This document shows, piece after piece, positions 43,134 through 53,977 of a DNA stretch of 64,000 nucleotides. The notes below the pieces were generated by a model, which saw only the letters and a program-made list of their open reading frames with translations, ran no database searches and was not told the origin of the DNA. The position numbers and the translations under genes were made by a program. Within the stretch, counting starts at the first letter, position 1; each line of letters opens with the position of its first letter. Source of the DNA: Paraphoma chrysanthemicola (lineage: Eukaryota > Ascomycota > Dothideomycetes > Pleosporales > Phaeosphaeriaceae); contig JAGMWG010000021.1 of NCBI GenBank assembly GCA_020744225.1, positions 806,001-870,000 on the forward strand, written 5' to 3'.

Positions 43134-44512
43134 TCACGTGCTCCCTCCCCGTTCGCTGACCTGCTCGACTCGATTCACGACCCGATCCAATAAACTCACT
43201 AGTTCGTCGCTAACGAAACCCGGTCCGTCCTTTTGGATGAAGTGGCCGCAGTCGACTGCGACAATAGGGCCAATACTCCGTCCGTCGTCGGTGATGCGGG
43301 TGAGTCCTTCGTTGTACCGGCGCCAAGCGGGGTTGGCGTAGGTCATTGTCAGGATTTTTGGGGTGTGAAGGGAGCCAGTGACTATCATGATTCATGTTAG
43401 CATTTGCTCTTGATCAGGCCAGTATTCTGACTTTTCCTATCCTGGTTGATTCGGGGTCGGACTAGGGATTGGGCAAACTCACATGACTGTTCAGCAAATG
43501 TTTCCCAATCGTGTCCGACGACAGTCAGATAGGGTCCTTTGCCGAGATATCCTTCCAACCTTGGGCCATCTGAGTGAGGAAGGAGTTTGACTAGATTCCG
43601 TCTTGATAGACCTTCCATGCTGGGCACATCAGGGTGGAACATTTCTCGGTACTTTCTGCGCGTTTCGCGCACTTCCTCAGGCGTGACGCCGCTGGGTAGC
43701 GTGTGCTCGTTAAAGTCCGGCGCATCAGGATCAGGCCAGAAGGATTGGTAGTCGGAGTTGGCCATGATGCTGTCTAGGAATAAGAGGCCGGAGACGGTGC
43801 CGGGGTATTGTTGTGCAAAGAGTCGAGCGAGTGCGCAGCCCATGCTATTGCATACAAAGATGAGACAGGGGAAGTGTGTTGGTTTGGCAATATCGAGATG
43901 TTCGCGCCAGATTTGGAGAATGAGTTGCTTGAGGTCCTGAACTACAGCCATGGCGTCGTGGCCGTGGCATGGAGGAGGATCTTTATCGCTAGGATCGCGG
44001 TCTGAGTCGCCTTGCCCATAGCGGTCATACGACAGCAATCCTGGATAGGGAAGACGGCCTACTATTCGCTTTTCGAGGAAGCTCTGAATGGAGGGGTCCC
44101 AGCCGCTTCGTGGAAGCATCATGCCATTCAGGAAGACGATCAGGGTTTGAGAGAAAGGATTACTGCTCTTTGTTGACTTGGACGCTGGATAGTACGTATA
44201 TTGAATTTTCGCACCAGGCTTGTGGTCCAGCATTGTAGACGATATTTCTGGTTCTGGGAACGGTGGTAGCTCTTCTTCCGACGGATTCATACTGTTTGCG
44301 ACGGGCACTGCAACGGAGAACTTCTGTGGATTACTCGAATATCTTTGGGCAGCCATCATTGGATTGAGCTGTGCCATGTTCGTGCCCGGCGAATTTGCCT
44401 GATGCTTTGTTGCCCCCGGCATTTTGGCGGATTCAGATCTTGAACTCTTCTCGCTGTTGTGCTTCAGGGCGGTTGCCTCAAATCTCGTACCCAGGGGAAG
44501 GGACGCTCTCAT
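43134..44512 (-). CDS. Alpha/beta-hydrolase fold protein
   Basis: Probable serine hydrolase of unknown substrate. Exons 43483-44512 and 43134-43381 with a 101-bp intron give 425 residues from the first ATG; a later ATG at 44422 is also possible because the first 80 residues look disordered. Core features: LIVFLNGMMLPRSGW (oxyanion-hole strand), LLSYDRYGQGDSDRDP, a nucleophile elbow FVCNSMGCALA with Ser in C-N-S-M-G instead of G-x-S-x-G, and a C-terminal DCGHFIQKDGP supplying the catalytic His. Asp/Glu acid candidates lie in the last exon region. No signal peptide or transmembrane segment. Confidence 0.8.
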
Positions 44513-45701
44513 GACCGTCACCAGATGGTGGCTTGCACACCTTTCAGTGCGCGGAACCGCCAATCGTAGATATTACCAGATACCCAATAGGGAAAGCGCG
44601 ATAGGCGGTGGCTGGCGGGAACCTTGGAACTCAACAGTCTGGAGCTTGATCGAGGTCTGGCGGGAAGTATGAGCGTTTGTGACAGATTCTAGCGCTTCTG
44701 GAAGGATCCGGTCTGCTTATAATGCGATGATGGTGTTACCCCTCTCCTCGTTCACATTTAAACCGGTGTGGCGCTCAGGCGTTCCAAAATCTGCTTGGAC
44801 CGGATTGCTGAAAGGATGTCTGCTGAGCCACCTTCTACGTAGGACCTGGCGTCGCACAAACCCTGAGAGTGATTGAAGATTATCAGATGGCATTGCGCTT
44901 CCGCTCCGTCCGAAGGCTCACAAGGGCTCAGGTCTTGCTTGGCAACATGATGACATGCAGATCGCAAAAGGCCGGCATCAAATCCCTGGCAGGAAGCATG
45001 CTCGATTGCGGACGCCCCGCGATATGCGGGTGAATTGTCCGTCCTCGAGTCGACTGGCTCTCAACTCCATGATGGGCTGCCAGGATAGCTTCGGCGCCTT
45101 GTTCCTGACTCGCAACAACTTGGATGCCAAGCAGAAGATACAAGTGAGAAGAAGATAAGATTCAGACGGTCATGTCGCCGCGCAAAGACGCACGATCAAG
45201 TGGACATCTCGAAAGTTTGGTTCGGGCAGTCGAGTGTCGCGTGGTTTGCGACCAGTGCAACGGGATGGGATGCGTGAAGGGCCAATGCGGCTCAACGACC
45301 AACCGGGGAAAGGGCCCTTGCTTCGCGGACTGCCGCCGATGCAGGAACCACTTGCGCCTGTGACGTAGCGCCGTCGGTCGTTTCCCTCAACCCGCAAACG
45401 CGACAGCCTGCAACGCAGATCCACTCATTCCGCCCGCGGTTGAGCATGCTAGCACGCCGTAACACAGTGCGACACTGCATTCAACCGCCTCCATGGTCAT
45501 TGTGCTTCTCCCGCCACCCTCTTCCTCCTTCGTTTTACATCGACATCTTTCGCTACAACAACAGCCCACTACAGCACACCGATCCACCATACTCAACTAG
45601 AGTCACCACCACCGCGACATTTACCCGAGGCTTACTGGCGGCAAGTAGCCCGATGTGGAATTACCGAGCCGTTGCTGACCAGTATTAGCGTTGCTGCGAC
45701 G
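44513..45701. other. 1.2-kb intergenic region with a possible small Cys-rich ORF
   Basis: Contains outward promoters for the hydrolase (leftward) and the hypothetical gene at 45702 (rightward). A 63-codon plus-strand frame at 45172-45363 has eight Cys in its last 45 residues (CDQCNGMGCVKGQC ...) but no other support. Otherwise nothing recognised. Confidence 0.4.
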
Positions 45702-46718
45702 ATGACGAACTACAAAGATGCCGCATCGCAGACTATTTGGCTGGGCCTGACACAGCGCGACGATGTTCGTCTTGTCATCTCCCCGCCCCACGACACAAAC
45801 ACTCCCCCCGATGAGATGGTAACAGAAAAGTTGCAGCTTGACTATCTCAATTCTTCTCTTAAATCCGCTGAGGAGAACGCCTCTCCGCAGGCTTCTGCGC
45901 AAAATTCTGAACTACAGCCTTCCATGATCGAAGGGAGCCAACCGCAGCAAATACAGCCATCCCAAATGGAGAGTGAAGGAGAGAATCACGCGACTCGTCT
46001 AATCGACGTTGCCCATGGTTCGTTACCATCTTTTGCCCTGAACGACGACGATCCAGCATCGCCGCCTCCAACACATGCCATTCTATCGCCGCCACCCGAA
46101 GCCAACAGACGATTCGCTGGACATACACCATTATTCCCACCCACACAAGACACCCAAGACCCGGAGGACTACTTCGGCGCTGCTGCCTTCGAGCAAGCGG
46201 TACACGACGACGGCGACGCTCGTACCCCAGATGCGGACGAGGCTCTTCAGGGTGCTCTAACCCTGCCTGCGAACCCGGTAGACGGCACAGCAGAACATAT
46301 CGAGCTTGACGCACTGGACAAGGTCCTTAGTAAGATCGCGAGACAACAAGCAATCTTGCGCGGTGATGATGAAGACGTGCTAGAACCCTTGCAGGAGCGG
46401 GGACAAAGCCGGAGGGGTCAACAAAAGCAACGAGCCGATTCAGAACCAACTGCCAGCGCTACCACCGTACCGAGCGCGCACGCGAGGTCGAGTACGATCT
46501 TAGAGCGTCAGCCGTTGCCGGGCATTAAGCGTGATTCGGCCGTTGCTTCGAGCGACGCGAGCAGTGATGGACATCCTCTTAGCCAGACAACGTCTGAGGA
46601 CTCGCGTAACATGAAGGCTAAAACGTTCGTTCAGGACGGTATTGTTTTCAAGGCTGGCTCGACGAATTTCAAATTACCATGGGGGAGTGTTCCGCGGGAC
46701 CATCGTGGTTCAGTATGA
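45702..46718 (+). CDS. Hypothetical protein, mostly disordered
   Basis: Not recognised. Single-exon frame from the first in-frame ATG gives 338 residues (MTNYKDAASQTIWLGLTQRDD...). Rich in Pro, Ser, Gln and acidic residues. One likely helix is HIELDALDKVLSKIARQQAILRGD split over about 205-227. The C-terminus has a short ordered stretch (KTFVQDGIVFKAGSTNFKLP). No signal peptide, membrane segment or known domain. Convergent with CCT8. The long open frame in a non-repetitive region favours a real gene, but an extra 5' exon cannot be excluded. Confidence 0.6.
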   Translation: MTNYKDAASQTIWLGLTQRDDVRLVISPPHDTNTPPDEMVTEKLQLDYLNSSLKSAEENASPQASAQNSELQPSMIEGSQPQQIQPSQMESEGENHATRLIDVAHGSLPSFALNDDDPASPPPTHAILSPPPEANRRFAGHTPLFPPTQDTQDPEDYFGAAAFEQAVHDDGDARTPDADEALQGALTLPANPVDGTAEHIELDALDKVLSKIARQQAILRGDDEDVLEPLQERGQSRRGQQKQRADSEPTASATTVPSAHARSSTILERQPLPGIKRDSAVASSDASSDGHPLSQTTSEDSRNMKAKTFVQDGIVFKAGSTNFKLPWGSVPRDHRGSV

Positions 46719-47027
46719 TCGGCATAAGCTAAAGAATGCGGCGGGAGTTCAAGGAATCAAATGTTGCTCAAATTGGAAGAGACAAGAGATGGGCGGAGTA
46801 CGGTCCACATACTCGAAACATATACCCAGAGACTGGCCACGTTCGGCCCCTGAAGGTATTGTTCACAGGCTATAGATTACCAGCCTGGCAATAAAAAACA
46901 TCATCTCAACATGACCTTCACTGCCATGTCTCGTGAATTCTTCAGATTGTGTCATTATACATTTGATCATTCTGACCAGTATCTGTGGTCACTGAACTTT
47001 TCTATTTCATCTACACCCTCTTCAAGT
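46719..47027. other. Convergent 3' region before CCT8
   Basis: 309 bp between facing stop codons; AT-rich with an aataaa-like motif near 46891-46897 (caataaaaaac). No gene seen. Confidence 0.4.
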
Positions 47028-48800
47028 TTAATCGTCTTGGTCCCAGTTGCCGCCTTGTGCCTTTCCAGGCATCTTGGGGCCACCTGCTTGCCTGGCAACG
47101 ATAATCTGGTCGACGCTCAAGACTGTCCTTGCAGCCTCGGACGCCAGCTTGATGGCCCAGCTCTTGCTGACCCACAGATCCAGGATGCCCTCCTCCTTCG
47201 CATCGAGGATACCAGTGTTGTCGTCGTTCTCGATGTCGACACCGGTGGTCCACTCATCGTCTTTTCGGCCTTTCTGTGCTGCGTGTGCAACATACAAGCG
47301 CGCCAAAACCTCAGTGGCGTCGAGGCCGGCTGACTCGGCGAGTGTTCGTGGAATGACCTCGAATGCCTCTGCGTACTTGCGGATGGAGTATTGTGCGAGG
47401 CCGGGCGTCCGGTCGGCGATGGCTTTGATGCGCTCGATGAGTTGCATCTCTGTTGCGCCGGCACCTGGGACCAAGCGCGCATCGCGGGTGATGGCCTTGA
47501 CTACGTTGACGCCGTCGTCGATCGCGCGCTCAACATCGTCGAGGTGGTTCTGAGTGGCGCCTCGCAAGACGAGAGTCGCCGTCCGTGTCTGCTCGTTCTC
47601 TTGCCTGAAGACTGTGACACGATCACCGCCAATCTCGAGCGTCTCGACAATGTCAATAGTACCCATCTCGTCGGGCATGGGTGCACCAAGACGAGCGAGC
47701 GGTGTGGCGCCAACAACACGGCATAACCGGCGGAGCTCGAACTTCGAGAGGACCTTGATGACGAGAATGTTGTAGCGGTTGAGGTAGTGGAGAGCAAGTT
47801 CGCCGATCGTTGAGCCAGCAACAACCACACGCAGACCAGAGTCGTGCAGCTCCTTGATGATCTGCTCGACCTGTTGCTCCTCGCCCTTTGTGAAGTCCAT
47901 CATCTCCTTGGCGTTGTGTAGTAGTACCGTGCCCTTGGTTTCGGTCTGCGAAATGTCGACTGGACATGAGAAGACTCCGACCTTGGCCTTGGTCGCCTTC
48001 TGTGTGATGCCCTCAGGTGTTCGTGCGAAAACCATGCCCTTGACGACCTTGCTCTGCTCCAGCGCGCCGCCCATGATCTTAACTACTCGCACGTTGTCGA
48101 CGTTGAAGTTGACGGGGTTCTTTGGGAGCACTGCGAGAACGGCTTCGGCGACGAGGTCTGCGAGGAAGTCTTCGCTGCCAGACTGCTTGGCTGCTACAAC
48201 GGTGCGGATCGCTTTGCTGAGCTCTTCTTGCGACCTGATGTCTTCGACCTTGTCGCATACGAGCTCTGCAGAATGGTCAGTTTTGGGCGCGCACAAGAGT
48301 CTGGTTCCGACATACCTTCTAGTGTCTGCTGAGCGGCGTTCTGTGCCTTCTCGTATCCCAAGACGATATCGCTGGTCTTCAGACCCATGCGAATCAGCTC
48401 CTCCGCCTTCTTCAGTAGTTCGCCAGCCAGCACAATGACGAGGTTGGTCGCATCGCCCATTTCTGCCTCCTGCTGTTGACTTGCCATGACGACCAGTTTG
48501 GCTGCGGGGTGTACAACCTCCAGCTCTCGCAATATTGTCGCCGCATCGGAGGTGAGGATCATCTTTTGGAGGTGATTTATGACAATCTTGTTGCGTCCAT
48601 AGGGTCCGAGCGATGTCTGGACAGTCTGGGCGATCGTACGGCAGGCATCGATGTTGCGAATAACAGCTCCATCTTCAGCGTCGTAGCTGTTGTGGGGTGA
48701 TTAGTTCTGTGCTAATGTGTTTGCGGGATATAAGTTCGTACTTCTGGTAGCCATTCTTGAACAGACCCGCATTTGGGGCGTTGGGTATCGAGAGAGACAT
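47028..48800 (-). CDS. cct8: T-complex protein 1 subunit theta (CCT8)
   Basis: Subunit of the eight-membered cytosolic chaperonin TRiC/CCT that folds actin and tubulin. Exons 48742-48800, 48316-48686 and 47028-48265 (introns 55 and 50 bp) give 555 residues. The N-terminus MSLSIPNAPNAGLFKNGYQ and YDAEDGAVIRNIDACR are theta-specific. TSLGPYGRNKIVINH is the ATP phosphate-binding loop region; GDATNLVIVLAGELL is the catalytic-loop motif in its theta form. The apical domain includes RVVKIMGG and SKVVKGMVF; the C-terminal part has LVPGAGATEMQL. The C-terminus ends in a Gly/Asp tail. Confidence 0.97.
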
Positions 48801-49537
48801 GTTGTGTTGGGTATCGTGGGGTTGTGGTGCTTCGTGGAGCTGCGCTTGCTGCTTGGGAAATTTCGAGACGCGTCCCGCGGTAGGCTTGGCGGTCGGCGGC
48901 GGGGATCCTTACGACCCCCGATCGATGCCATGAAGTCTACATAAGCGCATATGGATACATGGAGCAATCATGTCGATACTAGTAGAATCAACTGCTCTTC
49001 ATCACAGTTCCGCTGCGTCTGGGCAAAGCGCTGCATGAGCTTGGATGCAGAAGATGGGGCGAACACACACAGCATCAGTAGGCGCACTGTCTTAACCACG
49101 AACTCTGTAGCCTGGCAACAGCAGACACAGCGTTGCTAATACATCGAACAATCTCACTCAGTCTCAATAGTACAAGAAAGAATGGAAATGTCACTAGACA
49201 TCCTCCGTAGACATAATCAGAACCTCTCAAGAAAGAGTGATGTGAACATAAACTATCTAGCCGCAAACCTTGGAGTTTGTGAAGTTACCGCTAGCGAAAA
49301 AGTCTGCTCGATTCTTCTCGGCCCCGTTAAATGACCAGTATCTCATGACAGTGCGAGCATACTGGGGATAAGGATAGGTGCCGTTGAGATTGAAGAAGTC
49401 GAAAGTGATCGCTCGCGAAAGTTTTACTGTATTGCCTGCTTACATAACACGCGCTAGACCGCATCCATTCCCGAACACTTTTCCGCGACGTGCTGAAAGT
49501 AAAGTCGCAATCAGCTGCGCGGCGTAAAGTAGCAGCG
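48801..49537. other. Divergent intergenic region between CCT8 and mL46 genes
   Basis: 737 bp containing outward promoters and, in its right half on the minus strand, a short protein-like frame listed separately as a possible gene relic. Confidence 0.4.
49257..49439 (-). pseudogene. Possible relic: C-terminal fragment of an unknown protein
   Basis: A 60-residue minus-strand frame, opened by a stop codon and without its own ATG near the beginning, has a strikingly protein-like sequence with many aromatics: ITFDFFNLNGTYPYPQYA, VMRYWSFNGAEKN and FFASGNFTNSKVCG at the stop. It looks like the last exon of a gene, but the upstream sequence offers no clear acceptor plus exon, and it would run into the mL46 first exon. 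I do not recognise the family. Confidence 0.3.
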
Positions 49538-50665
49538 ATGAATGCCGGACAGCGGACAACGAGGCAATTGGCCTCAAGAGCAGGTCAGGATGCCAATTGC
49601 ACATCATGTCGGGCAGTGGTCTAATAAAGCATAGGACAGCAAATCTGCCGCTCATGTCAGGACTCCATCTCACGCAGAACCTACGCAGCAGCAGCAGCCG
49701 CCGCTGTGCAAGCCGAGGATCCCGTATCCCAACACATACCTCCGGTAGCTCAGACAGCGCCTTCGACGTCGTACGCGATTAATGCTGGCGTCGTTCTCTC
49801 CCGTCCGCCACAAATCACACGAGACCTGCACCCTTTCGAGTCCGCCTACTTTTTGTACCAGCGCCGCCTCAATGAGCGTCTCGCTCTTCCCTTCACACGG
49901 TACTTCTATTTCAAGAAACGCACACCTGCAGATCTAGAATGGAAACGCAAGATGAAGCAACGGCTGACGCCCGCCCGCGACATTGGAAAATACCAAGGCT
50001 ATGGAGATGAGGCGTGGAATGATGAATTACTGGTTGGCTCGAAGGAGAGCGATTTCGAATGGCAGGTAGAGCGATTGCTCGAGGACGCTGGCACCGACGG
50101 AAAAGCAGCGGGCGAGGTCGAGCAGCGGGGCATGAAAAAGGTTGAGAGAGAGGAGTTTGACAAGCCCATGTCGAGGCGGACAGAAGCAGACGAAAAGAAC
50201 GACACAAAGAGCCTCAGCCGAGCTCTACAAAGAACGCTGTACTTGCTTGTCAAGAACAAGGATGGGCAGTGGCAGTTCCCACAAGATAAGCTAAACGACG
50301 AGAACTTACATGGAGTATGTCAATACATCCTTTCTGACCTGGGATCCAGCTGACAGTCTTGACAGGCAGCATCACGCATCATTACCCAGTCCGGCGGCCC
50401 CAACATGAACACCTGGCTCGTAGGTCATGTGCCTATCGGCCACCACCAGCTCGAGTATACCAAGGGCGCAAAACTGCCATCCGGCATCACTGAGACCGGC
50501 GCAAAGACCTTCTTCCTGAAGGCGCGTATTATGGCCGGCCAGGTCAATCTCAAGGAGAACAAGCTTGGGTTACAGGACTTCAAGTGGTTAGCGAAGGATG
50601 AGTTGGAGAAAGAGGTGGATGGCAGCTATTGGAAGAGCGTGAAGAACATGCTTGCAGAGCGGTGA
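49538..50665 (+). CDS. Mitochondrial large ribosomal subunit protein mL46 (yeast Mrpl17)
   Basis: Component of the mitochondrial 54S subunit with a NUDIX-like fold. Exons 49538-49583, 49635-50314 and 50366-50665 (two 51-bp introns) give 341 residues. The first exon was found by phase: it supplies an Arg-rich mitochondrial targeting start (MNAGQRTTRQLASRAGQQI), followed by CRSC and RRTYAAAAAA with a likely cleavage site. Conserved body: VVLSRPPQITRDLHPFESAYF, YQRRLNERLALPFTRYFYFK, LYLLVKNKDGQWQFPQ, NTWLVGHVPIGHH, KTFFLKARIMAGQVNL and DFKWLAKDEL. The long frame without exon 1 lacks an ATG, which supports the model. Confidence 0.9.
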
Positions 50666-51090
50666 TGATTTTGCAATTCTACGTATTGAGGGAATGCGCT
50701 GGGTTGATTTCTACGATGCATGAAGCCTGTAGTATCATTGTACAGTATCTGATCATACAGCATAGCGGTGATTAAGTCTTCAAAATATGCTCCGAGCACG
50801 AATCCCCTTCCGCTGCCAGTTGGACATAAAAACAACGATTGATCTCATCGGCACGGCGTGAACCGAAAGCAGGCATGCAGCCCCACCGTTTTGGTGCGAT
50901 GAAGATGTCATAGCAGAACCATGAACAATCGTCATAGCTTCAGGGTCCACCTTCTCGCCGCAACAGGCCGAACGAACAATCGTATTATCAATCGTGAGCA
51001 AACCGAGTATTTAGTACTGCAACTACACTTCTCTCCATATCTGCTCCTGTATACCAATTTTTCTGGCAATTTATACGAATCAAAATCACA
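50666..51090. other. Intergenic region between mL46 and oxidoreductase genes
   Basis: 425 bp with mL46 terminator and the promoter of the next gene. The 90 bases before 51091 are AT- and CT-rich. No gene seen. Confidence 0.4.
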
Positions 51091-52262
51091 ATGTCAAATA
51101 ACGCAGCTTGGATCACCGAGCCCAAGGGCAGACCACTACAGGTCAAGGAGGCACCCATGCCAAAGGCCGCCAAGGGCGAGGTCGTGATTAAGAATCACGC
51201 CGTTGCAGTTAACCCCGTAGACTGTAAGGTTTTCGATGTAAATGGCACGTTTGTCCAGGGCTGACTCTTGCAGGGAAAATCCAAGACTATGGTGAACAGC
51301 ACCGCAATTATATTTGTGGGTAGGCCAGCTGACCGGCACAGGTATCTTCCTGCAAAAGTACCCAAACATCCTGGGTACAGATGTTGCTGGCGAAGTCTAC
51401 GAGGTCGGTGAGGGCGTGACACACGTAAAGAAGGGCGATCGAGTGCTCGCGTATGCGTCCCAACCCGCTCTTCTGGATCAAAGCACTTACTTCAATCAGA
51501 CACGCATTCTCCCTTGTAAGCAACGACCCAGGCCATGGTGGATTCCAATCGTACACCGCCGCCAACGCCCTCGTCGTCGCCAAAATTCCATCAAGCCTGG
51601 GCTTCAACGATGCCGCTGTGCTTCCCCTCGCCATCTCAACGGCAGCAGCATGTCTCTTCAAGAAAGAAACTCTCGCCTTACCTCTCCCAAGCAGTGACGC
51701 AAAGCCCTCATCCACCGGCAAATCAGTGCTCATCTGGGGCGGCTCAAGCAGCATCGGCGCCGTAGCAATCCAGCTCGCGGTTGGTGCTGGTGTTAAAGTT
51801 ATCAGTGTTGCAAGTAAGCACAACCTCGAGAAGTTGAAAGATCTGGGTGCTTCGGAAGCGTTTGACTACAAGTCCTCCACCGTGGCAGACGACATCATTT
51901 CCGCGCTTGAAGGCACTGACTTTGCGGGCGTGTGTGATGCCATCGGTACGCCTGATGCAGCAGCTGCATGGGCACCAGTGTATAAGAAGCTTGGCGGGCG
52001 TTATGGCTCCGTCATGCCGAGTGCTCAGGGTCTGCCAGACGGTATCGAGGGTGGTAGTGTGTTCGCGCCGACCGTGGCACTGGCCGACAAGTATGTCGGC
52101 GATGTGGTGTGGGCGAAATGGGTTCCTGAAGCGCTGGAGAGTGGGAAATTGAAGGCGGTGCCACCGCCAATTGTCATCGAAGGCGGATTGGAGAAGGTTC
52201 AGGACGGACTTGATGCGCAGAAGAAAGGCGTTAGTTTTGGCAAGATTGTTGTTGCGTTGTAG
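51091..52262 (+). CDS. Zinc-type alcohol dehydrogenase-like/quinone oxidoreductase (MDR superfamily)
   Basis: NAD(P)H-dependent enzyme of the quinone-oxidoreductase/enoyl-reductase branch, close to the fungal ToxD-like group. Exons 51091-51223, 51324-51450 and 51500-52262 (introns 100 and 49 bp) give 340 residues. The N-terminal GroES-like fold has KAAKGEVVIKNHAVAVNPVD, YPNILGTDVAGEVYEVG and KKGDRVLAHA. Splicing restores AHAFSLVSNDPGHGGFQ, a hallmark of the group. The cofactor domain has LIWGGSSSIGAVAIQLA (nucleotide-binding loop) and KLKDLGASEAFDY. Zinc-ligand cysteines are absent, so it is a non-zinc reductase. No biosynthetic cluster partners are nearby; substrate unknown. Confidence 0.9.
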
Positions 52263-53527
52263 GATGGCTTTGGGTAGTCGAGGGTGTGATAAAGCTCTGA
52301 AGAAGTCAAAGGTTGTTGTCTAGACATGACTGCTACTGCACCTTGTTATCTTCGACGGCACACTCGTGAGCGCTCTCTCGAGAGTGAAGGATTTCAGCGC
52401 CAAGTATATCACGTGTGAAGGACCCTTTAGCGACTCCATACCTGGTGCGATTAGAGCTGTACCGTCACTTCGAGATGTTCGCGTTGCACTCACCAATCCC
52501 GGAGAACTCGACCCAAACAGTAACTCACAATGAGTGCCCATCCCAAAACAGCTAGCCTCATCCACCGGCGCGTATCACCGACCCCACTATAAAGTCTTCC
52601 TGCCTCGCAGTCACTCTTTCCTCCCCTCGCTCATCCCACTCAGCCGTCCCTTTCTTGCATTCAATTTGTGCAGCAAGGCGACGGCTACACATCTCACCGT
52701 GTAAGTCACATCACACTCCTGTTCCTCCCTTTCTTATGACGAAACATTTCCGTATTCGCAGTTTCCGCTAGCCGCCGCTTGAACCTGGTGTGCTTTGAGC
52801 GCGAATAATAGGGTCTTCTTTGGATGTCTGACTACACTATTGCATTGCTCTCTTTGTTATGGATGAGCTCGAAGAGCGTTTGCTGACTTTGACAGAAACT
52901 GTACTAGAGTGCGAATGGGGTGCGGTGCAGCTTGAGTAGGTGTAGTGTAAGATAGTCTCATTGGATGCTCTTCATATTGCCATATAATCTGCTATTCTGT
53001 CTTGTTGACCAATGCAAGCAACCGCCAACTCAGGATGTCCTACGCTTGTGCCACTCCTGTCCTGCCAGTAAGGCTTCGGTATCACCTCGATCATATGAAA
53101 GTTTCGTCGAACATATGGACGCTAAATCATATCATCCTCTCCCATGCGTCCCATCCTTCGTCAAATTTGGAATCTTGCCACGCGTAGCAGGGAGTGTTTC
53201 GCTGTGTCCGCCTATCCTCGCCAATCCGCAACAGCCAATCCGCAACAGCCAACCGACAAAGAGCCTACTGTAGCATGCTAATGCTGTCTATCTCTGTGCC
53301 TGGAGTTGGCCGTGAAGCAGTAGTTGCATTGAATCATTTATGTGGTGCATGGTGTCGTTCTTGATGTCGATGTGCTTAAGCTGTCTGTAGACGATCGCTT
53401 CTCTTAGCTTATGCGTGTCTCTCTCGATGCCTTCCACAAGGGTTGCGATCATGAGCAAAGCATAAGCTCGTGACTGCCATTGGCGCATCATCTGGATACC
53501 CGCTTGCCACACAATCTGGAATGAACT
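52263..53527. other. 1.27-kb intergenic region with a possible spliced transcript
   Basis: Neither neighbour needs a promoter here. A TATAAA at 52588-52593 is followed by a pyrimidine-rich tract and, 108 bp downstream, an excellent intron-like segment (52701-52761, GTAAGT...TTCGCAG). No long ORF follows; the first ATG after it (52824) opens a 20-codon frame. See findings. The rest appears empty. Confidence 0.35.
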
Positions 53528-53977
53528 TCATGGTAGGTTTGCTGGAAGACGAAATTCAGTTGGATTTAAGCCGGTGAGTCCGCCAAATTTTTCGGAGGCA
53601 GCCCATTCGCGGAAGTCAGTGCTTTCGTTCTTCTTGACCGCCATGAACCACGCCACGGCATGCGTAAAGATACCATTGCCGTTCATCAGCATGTTTTTGG
53701 CGCCGCCATGCACGATAGTCCTTGGCGTAGCGTGCTTTATGCTCTCCTGTTTAAGCAGCAAGATAGATTTGGCCTCGTCTCGGATCTGTCGACACACTCT
53801 CAAGAGCTGTGTCGGGATATGGTAGATGAGCAAAGTGATTGCGGAAGAAACACTAGGATCGGCCTCGAAGTCGGCGACGACATGCTTCGTTTGTATGGGT
53901 AGAAATTCGTATATGATGAGGCGCAGCTCACATGGTAAGTTCAAGAAGCGGAAATGAGATTGGTGCAGAGTTGCCAT
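53528..53977 (-). CDS. Small 2EXR/F-box-like domain protein
   Basis: Fungal-type protein of unknown role. From the first plausible ATG (53977) it has 149 residues; an in-frame upstream extension has no ATG in good context. The N-terminus FRFLNLPCELRLIIYEFLP is the signature of the 2EXR family, related to F-box N-termini (LPxELRxxIYxxxL). QLLRVCRQIRDEAKSILL is the second conserved block. It is much shorter than typical 2EXR proteins (250-400 residues), so it may be a small form or be missing a 3' exon. Confidence 0.7.
   Translation of the reverse strand: MATLHQSHFRFLNLPCELRLIIYEFLPIQTKHVVADFEADPSVSSAITLLIYHIPTQLLRVCRQIRDEAKSILLLKQESIKHATPRTIVHGGAKNMLMNGNGIFTHAVAWFMAVKKNESTDFREWAASEKFGGLTGLNPTEFRLPANLP

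Noticed and set aside
47028..52262. A biosynthetic gene cluster around the ToxD-like reductase.
   Set aside because: Neighbours are CCT8 and a mitochondrial ribosomal protein; no PKS, NRPS, transporter or cluster regulator is present.
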